A stretch of DNA of 64,000 bases from Kutzneria sp044547355 (GTDB lineage Bacteria > Actinomycetota > Actinomycetes > Mycobacteriales > Pseudonocardiaceae), in contig NZ_JBIUAG010000025.1 of NCBI RefSeq assembly GCF_044547355.1, forward strand, positions 95,667-159,666. The letters are read 5' to 3'. A program made the position numbers and the translations under genes. The notes under the pieces were generated by a model. The model was not told where the DNA came from, made no database searches, and was given only the letters and a program-made list of their open reading frames with translations. Positions within the stretch are counted from its first letter, which is position 1. Each line of letters opens with the position of its first letter. This document shows positions 24,470 to 31,927 of this stretch, in pieces.

Positions 24470-26596
24470 ATGGGGTCCAAGAACACCGACAACACCACTT
24501 CCGGCGGCGCGGTCGCTGTAGCCGACCCGGCCAAGGTCCGCAACGTCGTGCTGGTCGGCCCGTCCGGGGCCGGCAAGACCACGCTCACCGAGGCCCTGCT
24601 GGCCGCCTCGGGCGTGCTGACCAGGGCCGGGTCGGTCACCGAGGGCACGACCGTGTGCGACCACGACCCCGCCGCCCAGCGCCAGCAGCGCTCGGTCGGG
24701 CTAGCCGTGGCGCCGCTGGTCCACCAGGACGTCAAGATCAATCTCATCGACACGCCCGGGTACGCCGACTTCGTCGGCGAGCTGCGTGCCGGGCTGCGCG
24801 CGGCCGACGCCGCGGTTTTCGTGGTCGGCGCGGCCGAGGGCGTGGACGCGATGACCATGGCCCTGTGGGAGGAGTGCGCGGCCGTGGGCATGCCCCGCGG
24901 CGTGGTCATCGCCCGGCTCGACCACCACCGGGCCGACTTCGACGCCGAGCTGGCCGCCTGCCAGGACGCCTTCGGCGCGGGCGTGATGCCGCTGTACCTG
25001 CCGGTGCCCGGCTCCGGCAACACCAAGCTGGTCGGCCTGATCACCCAGAGCGTCTTCGACTACTCCGACGGCTACCCGCCGACCGTCCGCGAACCCGACG
25101 CCGCGCTCGCCGACTTCCTTGCCGACCACCGCAACGCGCTGATCGAGGGGGTCATCGCCGAGAGCGAGGACGAGACCCTGATGGAGCGCTACCTCGGCGG
25201 CGAGGAGATCGACCCGGACGTGCTCATCGCCGACCTGGAGACCGCGGTCAGCCGGGGCTCGTTCTACCCGGTCGTGCCGGCCTGCGCGGCGACCGGTCTG
25301 GGGCTGGCCGAGATCCTCGACGGCATCGTGCGGGCCTTCCCGTCCCCGCTGGAGCATCCGCTGCCCTCGGTCACCGACCCGGTCGGCGGCGCCGTGCTGG
25401 AGATCAGCACCGATCCCGACGGCCCGCTGGCGGCCGAGGTGGTGCGCACCGCCGTCGACTCGTACGTCGGCCGTGTGTCGCTCGTCCGGGTGTTCTCCGG
25501 GACGCTGCGGCCGGAGCGGTCGGTGCACGTGTCCGGGCACGGCATGAGCGACCGCGGGCACGAGGACCACGACGAGGACGAGCGGGTCGCGCACATCTAC
25601 TCGCCGCTCGGGGCGCAGCTGCGAGAGGTGCCGTTCTGCGTGGCCGGCGACCTGTGCGCGCTGACCAAGCTCGGCTCGGCCGAGACCGGCGACACCGTGT
25701 CCAACCCGGATCAGCCGCTGCTCATGTCGCCGTGGCTGATGCCCGAGCCGCTGCTGCCGGTGGCGATCGTGGCCCGTAAACGCAGCGACGAGGACACCCT
25801 GGCCCGCAACCTCGCGCGGCTGGTCGCCGGGGACCCGACGCTGCGGTTGGAACGCAACACCGAGACACACCAGATGGTGTTGTGGTGCATGGGCGAAGCC
25901 CACGCCGACGTGGTGCTGGCCCGGCTGCGGGCCGGCGGCGCCGAGGTCGACACCGAGGACGTCCGGGTGCCGCTGAGGGAGACTTTTGCCAAGGCCGCCA
26001 AGGGACATGGCCGGCACGTCAAGCAGTCCGGCGGCCACGGCCAGTACGCCGTGTGCGACCTGGAGGTGGAGCCGCTGCCGCGCGGATCCGGCTTCGAGTT
26101 CGTGGACCGGGTCATCGGCGGCTCGGTGCCGCACCAGTTCATCCCCAGCGTGGAGAAGGGGGTGCGGGCCCAGCTGGCCAAGGGCCTGCACGGCGACCAC
26201 CCGTGCGTCGACGTGCGCGTGACCCTGGTCGACGGCAAGGCGCACAGCGTCGACTCCTCCGACTCGGCGTTCCAGACCGCCGGCGCGCTGGCGTTGAAGG
26301 AGGCCGCCGCCAACAGCCGGATCTCGCTGCTGGAGCCGATGGACGAGGTGACCATCCGGCTGCCCGACGAGTACCTGGGCTCGGTGCTCGGCGACCTGTC
26401 CAGCAAGCGGGCCCGGGTGCTGGGCACCGAGGCCGACATCGCCCCCGGCCGGACCGTGATCCGGGCCGAGGTGCCGGCCACCGAGCTGATCCGCTACGCC
26501 GTCGAGCTGCGCTCGCTGGCGTCGGGCACGGCCACCTTCACCCGGCACTTCGCGCGGTACGACCCGTTGCCGGACAACCTGGCCGCCAAGGCCTGA
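24470..26596 (+). CDS. Elongation factor G-like GTPase (EF-G2 type)
   Basis: A 708-residue EF-G homologue of the second type found beside the housekeeping fusA in Actinobacteria. G1 is G-P-S-G-A-G-K-T-T rather than the canonical G-H-V-D-H-G-K-T-T, G3 is D-T-P-G, and the G4 NKxD motif is degenerate (A-R-L-D). Domains II to V follow in the normal order. ATG at 24470 has a strong GGGAGG 7 nt upstream. Its role is not established; homologues have been linked to GTP hydrolysis on ribosomes and to stress. It is divergent from pdxS. Confidence 0.9.
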   Translation: MGSKNTDNTTSGGAVAVADPAKVRNVVLVGPSGAGKTTLTEALLAASGVLTRAGSVTEGTTVCDHDPAAQRQQRSVGLAVAPLVHQDVKINLIDTPGYADFVGELRAGLRAADAAVFVVGAAEGVDAMTMALWEECAAVGMPRGVVIARLDHHRADFDAELAACQDAFGAGVMPLYLPVPGSGNTKLVGLITQSVFDYSDGYPPTVREPDAALADFLADHRNALIEGVIAESEDETLMERYLGGEEIDPDVLIADLETAVSRGSFYPVVPACAATGLGLAEILDGIVRAFPSPLEHPLPSVTDPVGGAVLEISTDPDGPLAAEVVRTAVDSYVGRVSLVRVFSGTLRPERSVHVSGHGMSDRGHEDHDEDERVAHIYSPLGAQLREVPFCVAGDLCALTKLGSAETGDTVSNPDQPLLMSPWLMPEPLLPVAIVARKRSDEDTLARNLARLVAGDPTLRLERNTETHQMVLWCMGEAHADVVLARLRAGGAEVDTEDVRVPLRETFAKAAKGHGRHVKQSGGHGQYAVCDLEVEPLPRGSGFEFVDRVIGGSVPHQFIPSVEKGVRAQLAKGLHGDHPCVDVRVTLVDGKAHSVDSSDSAFQTAGALALKEAAANSRISLLEPMDEVTIRLPDEYLGSVLGDLSSKRARVLGTEADIAPGRTVIRAEVPATELIRYAVELRSLASGTATFTRHFARYDPLPDNLAAKA

Positions 26597-26618
26597 GGCG
26601 CCGTGTGCGGCTCGTGCC

Positions 26619-27575
26619 TCAGCGCACGGGCCGCACGGTGCCATCCCATTGCGTGGCAAGGAGATCGTCGAGCAGCGGGCCGATCAGCGGCGGGTAGACC
26701 AGTTCCCCGGTGTCGGCCAGCTCGGCCGTGGTCCACCAGCGGTGGCCGGTCATGATGTCGTTCTCCAGCTCGGTGAAGCCCGAGGTGTCGATCGTCTCCG
26801 CGCTGGTGCGCAACAGGAAGAACCACTCCTCGCCGAGAAACCACCGGCTGTCGAAGCGAAACGTCACCCGGCGCAGCCACACCGGGCCGGTCAGGTCCTC
26901 CTGCGCGCAGCGGATTCCCGTCTCCTCGGCCAGTTCCCGCACCGCCGCCTCGCGCAGCTTCTCCCCCGGCTCGACGCCGCCGCCCGGCGTGAACCACCAC
27001 TGCTCGGTGTTGTTCGGCGGCGGATTGCCGCCCCGGAACAGCAGCACTCGCCCCCGGTCGTCCACCAGCAGGATCCGGGCCGACGCCCTCGGCACCAGCG
27101 CCTGCTCCCCGCTCTCCGGCGCCACCGGCTCCGCGATCTCGAAGTAGCTCGGCAGCGGGGCCGTGCCCGCCAGCCGCAGCCATCGAACGGATCGCTTGCG
27201 CCGCAAGGCAAGCGTGTCCCGCACCGCGTCGTTGTGCACCCTGCGGGCCAGCACCAGCCGGTGCTCCGCGTCCGCCAGCTCCGTCCCGATCTCCTCCGGC
27301 AGCGCCGCCCGGTCCAGCTCCCCCAGCAGCCGGCTCACCTCGTTCTCCGCCGCCTCCCGCTCCGCCCTCGGCGCCCGCTCCGCCGCCTCCGTCGCCGCCT
27401 GCGCCTTCGGGCTCGCCAACCGCGCCAGCAACGCCCTACGTGCCAACGCCGCGTCCAACGCCGCCCACGCCGCGTCCGTCCGGATGTGCAACCGATCCAG
27501 CCGGCTGGTCAGCCGCAGGGTGCGGACCGCCAGCGCCAGCAGCACCACGACCCCCGCCACCAGCGCCTCGATCAC
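26619..27575 (-). CDS. Membrane-anchored NUDIX hydrolase with LemA-like N-terminus
   Basis: A 318-residue protein. Residues 1-20 form a membrane helix, followed by a charged helical region (R-L-H-I-R-T-D-A-A-W-A-A-L-D-A-A-L to about 130) reminiscent of LemA proteins. The C-terminal NUDIX domain carries the full box G-x5-E-x7-R-E-x-x-E-E-x-G at about 199-221, so pyrophosphohydrolase activity on a nucleoside diphosphate-linked substrate is expected. ATG overlaps the pimA stop (ATGA). It is the last gene of the pgsA-acyltransferase-pimA operon, as in related genomes. Substrate unknown. Confidence 0.9.
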   Translation of the reverse strand: MIEALVAGVVVLLALAVRTLRLTSRLDRLHIRTDAAWAALDAALARRALLARLASPKAQAATEAAERAPRAEREAAENEVSRLLGELDRAALPEEIGTELADAEHRLVLARRVHNDAVRDTLALRRKRSVRWLRLAGTAPLPSYFEIAEPVAPESGEQALVPRASARILLVDDRGRVLLFRGGNPPPNNTEQWWFTPGGGVEPGEKLREAAVRELAEETGIRCAQEDLTGPVWLRRVTFRFDSRWFLGEEWFFLLRTSAETIDTSGFTELENDIMTGHRWWTTAELADTGELVYPPLIGPLLDDLLATQWDGTVRPVR

Positions 27576-28636
27576 CCGCCAACCTTACTGGGGCTGGCGG
27601 AGGTGGCGGCTTCGTAGACGCGGAGGACCTGGTCGGCGACGACGGACCAGTCGAAGGCCAGGGCGCGGGAGGAGCCGGCGAAACCGGATGCCCTGCGGCG
27701 TACGGGATCGGTGAGCAGGAGGTCGAGCTGGGCGGCCAGGGGGGCGGGGTCGCCGGGTGGGGCGAAGGCGGCGGCGGGGCCGAGGACGCGGCGGAAGGCG
27801 TCGAGGTCGCTGGCGACGATGGGAGCGCCGGCGCTCATGGCCTCGGCGAGCACGATGCCGAAGCTCTCGCCGCCGGTGTTGGGGGCGCACAGGACGTCCA
27901 CGGAGTGAAGCAAGGCGGCCTTGGTGGCGTCGGGGACCTCGCCGAGCACGACGGCCTGGGGGCAGGCGGAGCGCAGGGCGGCGGCGTTGCCGCGGCCGGC
28001 GACGAGGAGACGGAGGTCGGGGTGGCGGGGGGCCAGCCGGCGCACGGCCTCGACCAGCACGGACATGCCCTTGCGAGGCTCGTCGAAGCGGCCGACGAAG
28101 CCGATGGTGCCGCCGGCCCGGGGATAGCCGGGCAGCGGCGCGGCCTGGGCGAAGAACCGCACGTCGACACCGTTGGGGATCTCCACGGCATCCCCGCCCA
28201 GGTGCTCGACCTGCACGCGCCGGGCGGGCTCGGACACGGCGATGCGGGCGGTGACCTTCTCCAGCTGCGGCCGCAGCACGCCCTGGGCGGCGAGCAGGAT
28301 CCGGGAGCGGGCGAACGAGGTGTGGAAGGTGGCGACGATCGGGCCGCCGGCCAGGGTGAGGGCCAGGAACGACAGGCTGGGCGCGATGGGCTCGTGCACG
28401 TGGAGCACGTCGAACGACCCGGCCCGCACCCAGCGTCGCACCCGGACGTAGGCCGAGGGCCCGAAGGCGAGCCGCGCGACGGAGCCGTTGAACGGGATCG
28501 GCACGGCCCGCCCCTTGGGCGCCAGCACGGACACCTCGTGCCCGAGCCCGCGCAGCGCGGCGGCCAGCCCGGTGACATGGGCCTGGACGCCGCCCGGCAC
28601 GGCGAGCGAATACGGGCAGACCAGGCCGATCCTCAC
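27572..28636 (-). CDS. pimA: Phosphatidylinositol alpha-mannosyltransferase PimA
   Basis: Transfers the first mannose from GDP-mannose to phosphatidylinositol in mannoside (PIM) synthesis on the cytoplasmic side of the membrane. The 354-residue GT4 enzyme starts R-I-G-L-V-C-P-Y-S and has P-G-G-V-Q-A-H-V, the H-E-P loop and the C-terminal nucleotide-sugar motif E-S-F-G-I-V-L-A-E-A-M. GTG at 28636 overlaps the upstream acyltransferase stop (GTGA). The operon partners pgsA and acyltransferase act in the same pathway, which supports the assignment. Confidence 0.95.
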   Translation of the reverse strand: MRIGLVCPYSLAVPGGVQAHVTGLAAALRGLGHEVSVLAPKGRAVPIPFNGSVARLAFGPSAYVRVRRWVRAGSFDVLHVHEPIAPSLSFLALTLAGGPIVATFHTSFARSRILLAAQGVLRPQLEKVTARIAVSEPARRVQVEHLGGDAVEIPNGVDVRFFAQAAPLPGYPRAGGTIGFVGRFDEPRKGMSVLVEAVRRLAPRHPDLRLLVAGRGNAAALRSACPQAVVLGEVPDATKAALLHSVDVLCAPNTGGESFGIVLAEAMSAGAPIVASDLDAFRRVLGPAAAFAPPGDPAPLAAQLDLLLTDPVRRRASGFAGSSRALAFDWSVVADQVLRVYEAATSASPSKVGG

Positions 28637-29511
28637 TCCGAGTCCGCCAGCCACAGCCGTTGCAGCATGTGCCAGTCCTCGGGGTGGGCGGCGATGTCGG
28701 CGGCGAACACGTCGGCCAGGGCCTGGGTGGCGGCGGGAATGCCCTCCACCCCGTTGACCTTGACCGGCGGGTGCACCCGCATCCCCCACCCGGTCTCGGT
28801 GAACCAGGTGCCGACCGGCAGCAGCGCGGCCCCGGTGGTGGCGGCCAGGTAGGCCGGCCCGGCCGGCATCTTGGTGGTGCCGCCGAAGAACGACACGGGC
28901 ACGCCGTTGTCAGTGAGGTCCCGGTCGGCGAACAGGCACACGGTGCCGCCGGCGCGCAGTCGCCGCGCGAGGTGCTCGGTGGGACGGGTGTCGCCGCCGG
29001 AGGACGGCACGACGTCGAACCCGAGCCGTTCGCGGGCGCGGGTGAAGCTCCGGTACAGGGATTCGGGCCGCAGCCGCTGCACCACCACGCTGACCTGGGC
29101 GGTGTGCCCGAGCAGCCACACGCCGGCCAGGTCCCAGCTGCCGCAGTGCGGCAGGGCCAGGATCACGCCGTTGCCCTCGGCGCACGCGGCCTGGAGGTTC
29201 TCCTGCCCGGTGGCCGTCCGCTCGACGGCTTCGTGCACGGCCGCGACGTCGCCGGGCCGCAGCCGGAACGTCTCGCACCAGTAGCGGGCGTAGGACCGCA
29301 TCGCCCGGGCGACGAGCTCGTCCAGCTCGGCCGCCCCGGCCCGGGGCACGACCCGGGCCAGGTTCCGGCGTAACTGGGCGACGCCACGGCCGCCGCGCCG
29401 GGTGGCGAAATCCGCGCCCCACTGGAACGCGCCGACGGCGACCTGCTCGGGCACGATCCGGGCGAACAGCCAGCCGGCCCGGAAGGCGGCGGTGACCAGC
29501 AGGCCTTTCAC
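28633..29511 (-). CDS. patA: Phosphatidylinositol mannoside acyltransferase (PatA-like)
   Basis: Acylates the mannose of PIM1/PIM2. A 292-residue member of the lipid A/bacterial lysophospholipid acyltransferase family: the catalytic H-x5-D motif is seen in A-L-P-H-C-G-S-W-D-L-A-G, with later G-G-T-T-K-M-P-A-G-P-A and the acidic C-terminal region. GTG at 29511 overlaps the pgsA stop, and the stop overlaps pimA, so three genes are translationally coupled. Confidence 0.93.
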   Translation of the reverse strand: MKGLLVTAAFRAGWLFARIVPEQVAVGAFQWGADFATRRGGRGVAQLRRNLARVVPRAGAAELDELVARAMRSYARYWCETFRLRPGDVAAVHEAVERTATGQENLQAACAEGNGVILALPHCGSWDLAGVWLLGHTAQVSVVVQRLRPESLYRSFTRARERLGFDVVPSSGGDTRPTEHLARRLRAGGTVCLFADRDLTDNGVPVSFFGGTTKMPAGPAYLAATTGAALLPVGTWFTETGWGMRVHPPVKVNGVEGIPAATQALADVFAADIAAHPEDWHMLQRLWLADSE

Positions 29512-30119
29512 CCGGCCTGCTCCTCGGCCGACCGGCGCACGGCCAGCAGCCGCTGCGCCACGGTGATCACGGCCAGCGGCGCGAGCACCCACAGGGCGAT
29601 GTCCAGCGCGTACGGCACGCCGAGGCCGGTCAGCCCGGCACCGACCAGGGCCAGGATCATGCGCTCGGCCCGTTCGACCAGGCCGCCGTCGGCGGCCAGG
29701 CCGGTGGCCTCGGCGCGGGCCTTGACGTAGGAGATGACCTGGGCCGCGACCAGGCAGATCAGCGCGGCGGCGCCGCCGAGGCGGTCGTCGGTGGCGGACA
29801 GGCAGAACCAGGCAATGGCGCCGAACAGCGCGCCGTCGGCGATGCGGTCGCAGCTGGCGTCGAGCACCGCGCCGAAGCGGGTGCCGGTCCCGCCGGCCCG
29901 GGCCACGGCCCCGTCCAGCAGGTCGAACAGCACGAAGAAGGTGATCACGAGGGTGCCGGCGAACAGCTGTCCGCGCGGGATGAACCAGAGGGCGGCCAGC
30001 ACAGTGCCCGCGGTGCCGACGAGGGTGACGGCGTTCGGCGTGACACCGCGCCGTCGCAGCCACGTCCCGACCGGATCGGTGACGCGGGAGACCGAGGCGC
30101 GAGCGAAGATGTTCAGCAT
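29508..30119 (-). CDS. pgsA: Phosphatidylinositol phosphate synthase (CDP-alcohol phosphatidyltransferase)
   Basis: Joins CDP-diacylglycerol and inositol phosphate to begin phosphatidylinositol synthesis. The 203-residue membrane protein carries the complete CDP-alcohol motif D-x2-D-G-x2-A-R-x8-G-x3-D-x3-D at residues 66-91, with about six helices. It is the first gene of the operon with the acyltransferase, pimA and NUDIX genes. In many Actinobacteria the HIT and thrS genes are immediately upstream; here a MarR/YceI pair is inserted between them. Confidence 0.94.
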   Translation of the reverse strand: MLNIFARASVSRVTDPVGTWLRRRGVTPNAVTLVGTAGTVLAALWFIPRGQLFAGTLVITFFVLFDLLDGAVARAGGTGTRFGAVLDASCDRIADGALFGAIAWFCLSATDDRLGGAAALICLVAAQVISYVKARAEATGLAADGGLVERAERMILALVGAGLTGLGVPYALDIALWVLAPLAVITVAQRLLAVRRSAEEQAG

Positions 30120-30207
30120 GGGGCGGCGGAGGCACCTACCTGCACGTCAGGATGGGGTACGGCCAGACTAGCCAGCGCCCCCGCTCACCCCGCCAGCGAC
30201 ACCCGTC

Positions 30208-30690
30208 TCATTCGTCACACGGATTGCTGGGGCAGCCCTTGCTGGCCTGGGCGGTGATGGCCTCGGAGATCAGCCCCAGCTGCTTGACCTGCTCGTCGGT
30301 GAGCCCGTCGAACAGCACCGCCCGGACCTCGGCGGCGTGCCCGGGCGCCGCCTGCTCGACCGCGGCCATGCCGTCGTCGGTGAGCACGGCGAAGGCCCCG
30401 CGCTTGTCGGTGGGACAGGACCGCCGGGACACCCAGCCGTTCTCCTCCAGGCGGGCTATGGCGTGCGAGAGTCGGCTGCGGGAGGATCTGGTGAACTCGG
30501 CCAGCTCGCTCATCCGCAACTCACGATCAGGTGATTCGGAGAGTGCGACGAGGATCTCGTAGTACGTGGTCGGCATGCCCGAGTCGCGCTGCAGCTGGCG
30601 GTCGAGACGCTCGTTGACCAGCTTGGTGGCGGCCGTGTACGCCCGCCACGCCCGCTGCTCGGACTCGGACAACCACCGCGGCTCGCTCAT
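30208..30690 (-). CDS. MarR family transcriptional regulator
   Basis: A 160-residue winged-helix regulator: P-R-W-L-S-E-S-E-Q-R-A-W-R-A-Y at the N-terminus, recognition region L-R-M-S-E-L-A-E-F-T-R-S-S-R-S-R-L-S-H, and the C-P-T-D-K-R-G wing. ATG at 30690 is chosen; ATG at 30699 adds three residues. It is divergent from the YceI gene, and two palindromic sites in the shared region suggest it represses both genes. The inducing signal is unknown. Confidence 0.92.
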   Translation of the reverse strand: MSEPRWLSESEQRAWRAYTAATKLVNERLDRQLQRDSGMPTTYYEILVALSESPDRELRMSELAEFTRSSRSRLSHAIARLEENGWVSRRSCPTDKRGAFAVLTDDGMAAVEQAAPGHAAEVRAVLFDGLTDEQVKQLGLISEAITAQASKGCPSNPCDE

Positions 30691-30707
30691 GGCTTCCATG
30701 GTACCTG

Positions 30708-30737
30708 TTGTTGAGCTCTCAACCTCAGTGCTAGGCT
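30708..30737 (+). promoter_or_regulatory. Candidate promoter of the YceI gene
   Basis: TTGTTG (30708-30713) and TAGGCT (30732-30737) with an 18-nt spacer, a reasonable primary-sigma promoter. The first palindrome overlaps the -35 box. Confidence 0.5.
30710..30723. promoter_or_regulatory. MarR operator candidate 1
   Basis: GTTGAG-CT-CTCAAC, perfect 6-bp arms with a 2-nt spacer, in the divergent region of the MarR and YceI genes and overlapping the proposed -35 box. Confidence 0.55.
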
Positions 30738-30741
30738 TCAC

Positions 30742-30753
30742 TTGAGAGTTCAA
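30742..30753. promoter_or_regulatory. MarR operator candidate 2
   Basis: TTGAGAGTTCAA, an imperfect copy of the first site (TTGA/TCAA arms), located just past the proposed -10 box. Such paired sites fit MarR-type repression. Confidence 0.5.
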
Positions 30754-30777
30754 CCAATGCTCATGGAGGACCGAAAG

Positions 30778-31317
30778 ATGACTGCCGCAACCCAGATCCC
30801 CGGATACGTCGCCGGCACCTGGACCATCGACCCCGTGCACTCGGACGTCGCGTTCATCGTCCGCCACCTCGGCGTCTCCAAGGTTCGCGGTCGCTTCAAC
30901 ACCATCTCCGGCACGATCGTGACCGGTGAGGACCCGGCCGCCTCCACGGTGACCGCCACCATCGTGGCCGACAGCATCGACACCAAGAACGAGCAGCGCG
31001 ACGGCCACGTCCGCTCGGCCGACTTCCTGCACGTCGAGGAGCACGAGCACCTGACCTTCACCTCCACCGCCGTGCGCATCGACGGCGAGGAGATCGAGAT
31101 CGACGGCGACCTGACCCTGCACGGCGTCACCAAGCCCGTCACCCTGACCGGCGAGCTGGGCGGCTTCGGCGACGGCCCCAACGGCAAGGTCCTGGGCGTC
31201 TCGGCCAGCACCGAGATCAAGCGCTCGGACTTCGGCGTCGGCGGCGGCATCCCGGCGGCCGTGGTCAGCGACAAGATCAAGGTCGAGCTGGACGTCGAGG
31301 CCGGCCTCCAGGCCTGA
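30778..31317 (+). CDS. YceI family protein (polyisoprenoid-binding-like)
   Basis: A 179-residue lipocalin-like YceI domain without a signal peptide, hence probably cytoplasmic. It begins W-T-I-D-P-V-H-S-D-V-A-F and has the L-H-G-V-T-K-P-V-T-L family motif. YceI relatives bind polyisoprenoids or other amphiphiles; the ligand here is unknown. ATG at 30778 follows GGAGG at 8 nt. Divergent from a MarR regulator that probably controls it. Confidence 0.92.
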   Translation: MTAATQIPGYVAGTWTIDPVHSDVAFIVRHLGVSKVRGRFNTISGTIVTGEDPAASTVTATIVADSIDTKNEQRDGHVRSADFLHVEEHEHLTFTSTAVRIDGEEIEIDGDLTLHGVTKPVTLTGELGGFGDGPNGKVLGVSASTEIKRSDFGVGGGIPAAVVSDKIKVELDVEAGLQA

Positions 31318-31331
31318 GCCACGACCGGGCC

Positions 31332-31389
31332 GAGCCCCGTTCTCGGGACGTCATGAACGACACGTCATGGCGGCCCGAGAGCGGGGCTC
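31332..31389. terminator. Long hairpin between the convergent YceI and HIT genes
   Basis: 16-bp arms (31332-31347 and 31374-31389) with one mismatch. The 26-nt loop contains ACGTCATG twice. The position at the 3' ends of two convergent genes fits a bidirectional terminator. Confidence 0.7.
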
Positions 31390-31393
31390 TCGC

Positions 31394-31927
31394 CTATTTC
31401 GGCCAGGCTTTGCTCAGCAGGGCCCAGGTCTCGCCCAGGAGCTGGGGGATGGTGCGGGTCTGGCCGATGACCGGCATGAAGTTGGCGTCGCCGCCCCAGC
31501 GGGGCACCACGTGCTGGTGCAGGTGGGCGGCGATGCCGGCGCCGGCGACCGTGCCCTGGTTCATGCCGATGTTGAAGCCGTGCGGCGCGGAGACGGCGCG
31601 CACCACCCGCATCGCGGTCTGGGTGAACTCCCCCAGCTCCACGGTCTCGGCCGGGTCCAGGTCGGTGTAGTCGGCGACGTGCCGGTACGGCACCACCATC
31701 AGATGCCCGGCGTTGTACGGGTACAGGTTCAGCACCGCGTACACCAGCCGCCCGCGGGCCAGGATCAGCGCCTGCTCGTCGGGCAGGCTGACGATGGCGC
31801 AGAACGGGCAGCCCGCCGGCTCGTCGCTCGCCGGCTTGTTCTCGCCCTGGATGTAGGCCATCCGGTGCGGGGTCCACAGCCGCTGCAACGCGTCCGGGAC
31901 CCCGACACCGTGCTGGGGAACCGTCAC
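31394..31927 (-). CDS. HIT domain protein (AP4A phosphorylase/hydrolase-like)
   Basis: A 177-residue histidine-triad protein with the active-site H-L-H-Q-H-V-V, a C-P-F-C zinc-type pair, and N-A-G-H-L-M-V-V-P-Y-R-H. Actinobacterial members next to thrS resemble diadenosine tetraphosphate phosphorylases, which split Ap4A produced by aminoacyl-tRNA synthetases; that role is inferred from family and neighbourhood. GTG at 31927 overlaps the thrS stop as GTGA. Confidence 0.93.
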   Translation of the reverse strand: MTVPQHGVGVPDALQRLWTPHRMAYIQGENKPASDEPAGCPFCAIVSLPDEQALILARGRLVYAVLNLYPYNAGHLMVVPYRHVADYTDLDPAETVELGEFTQTAMRVVRAVSAPHGFNIGMNQGTVAGAGIAAHLHQHVVPRWGGDANFMPVIGQTRTIPQLLGETWALLSKAWPK

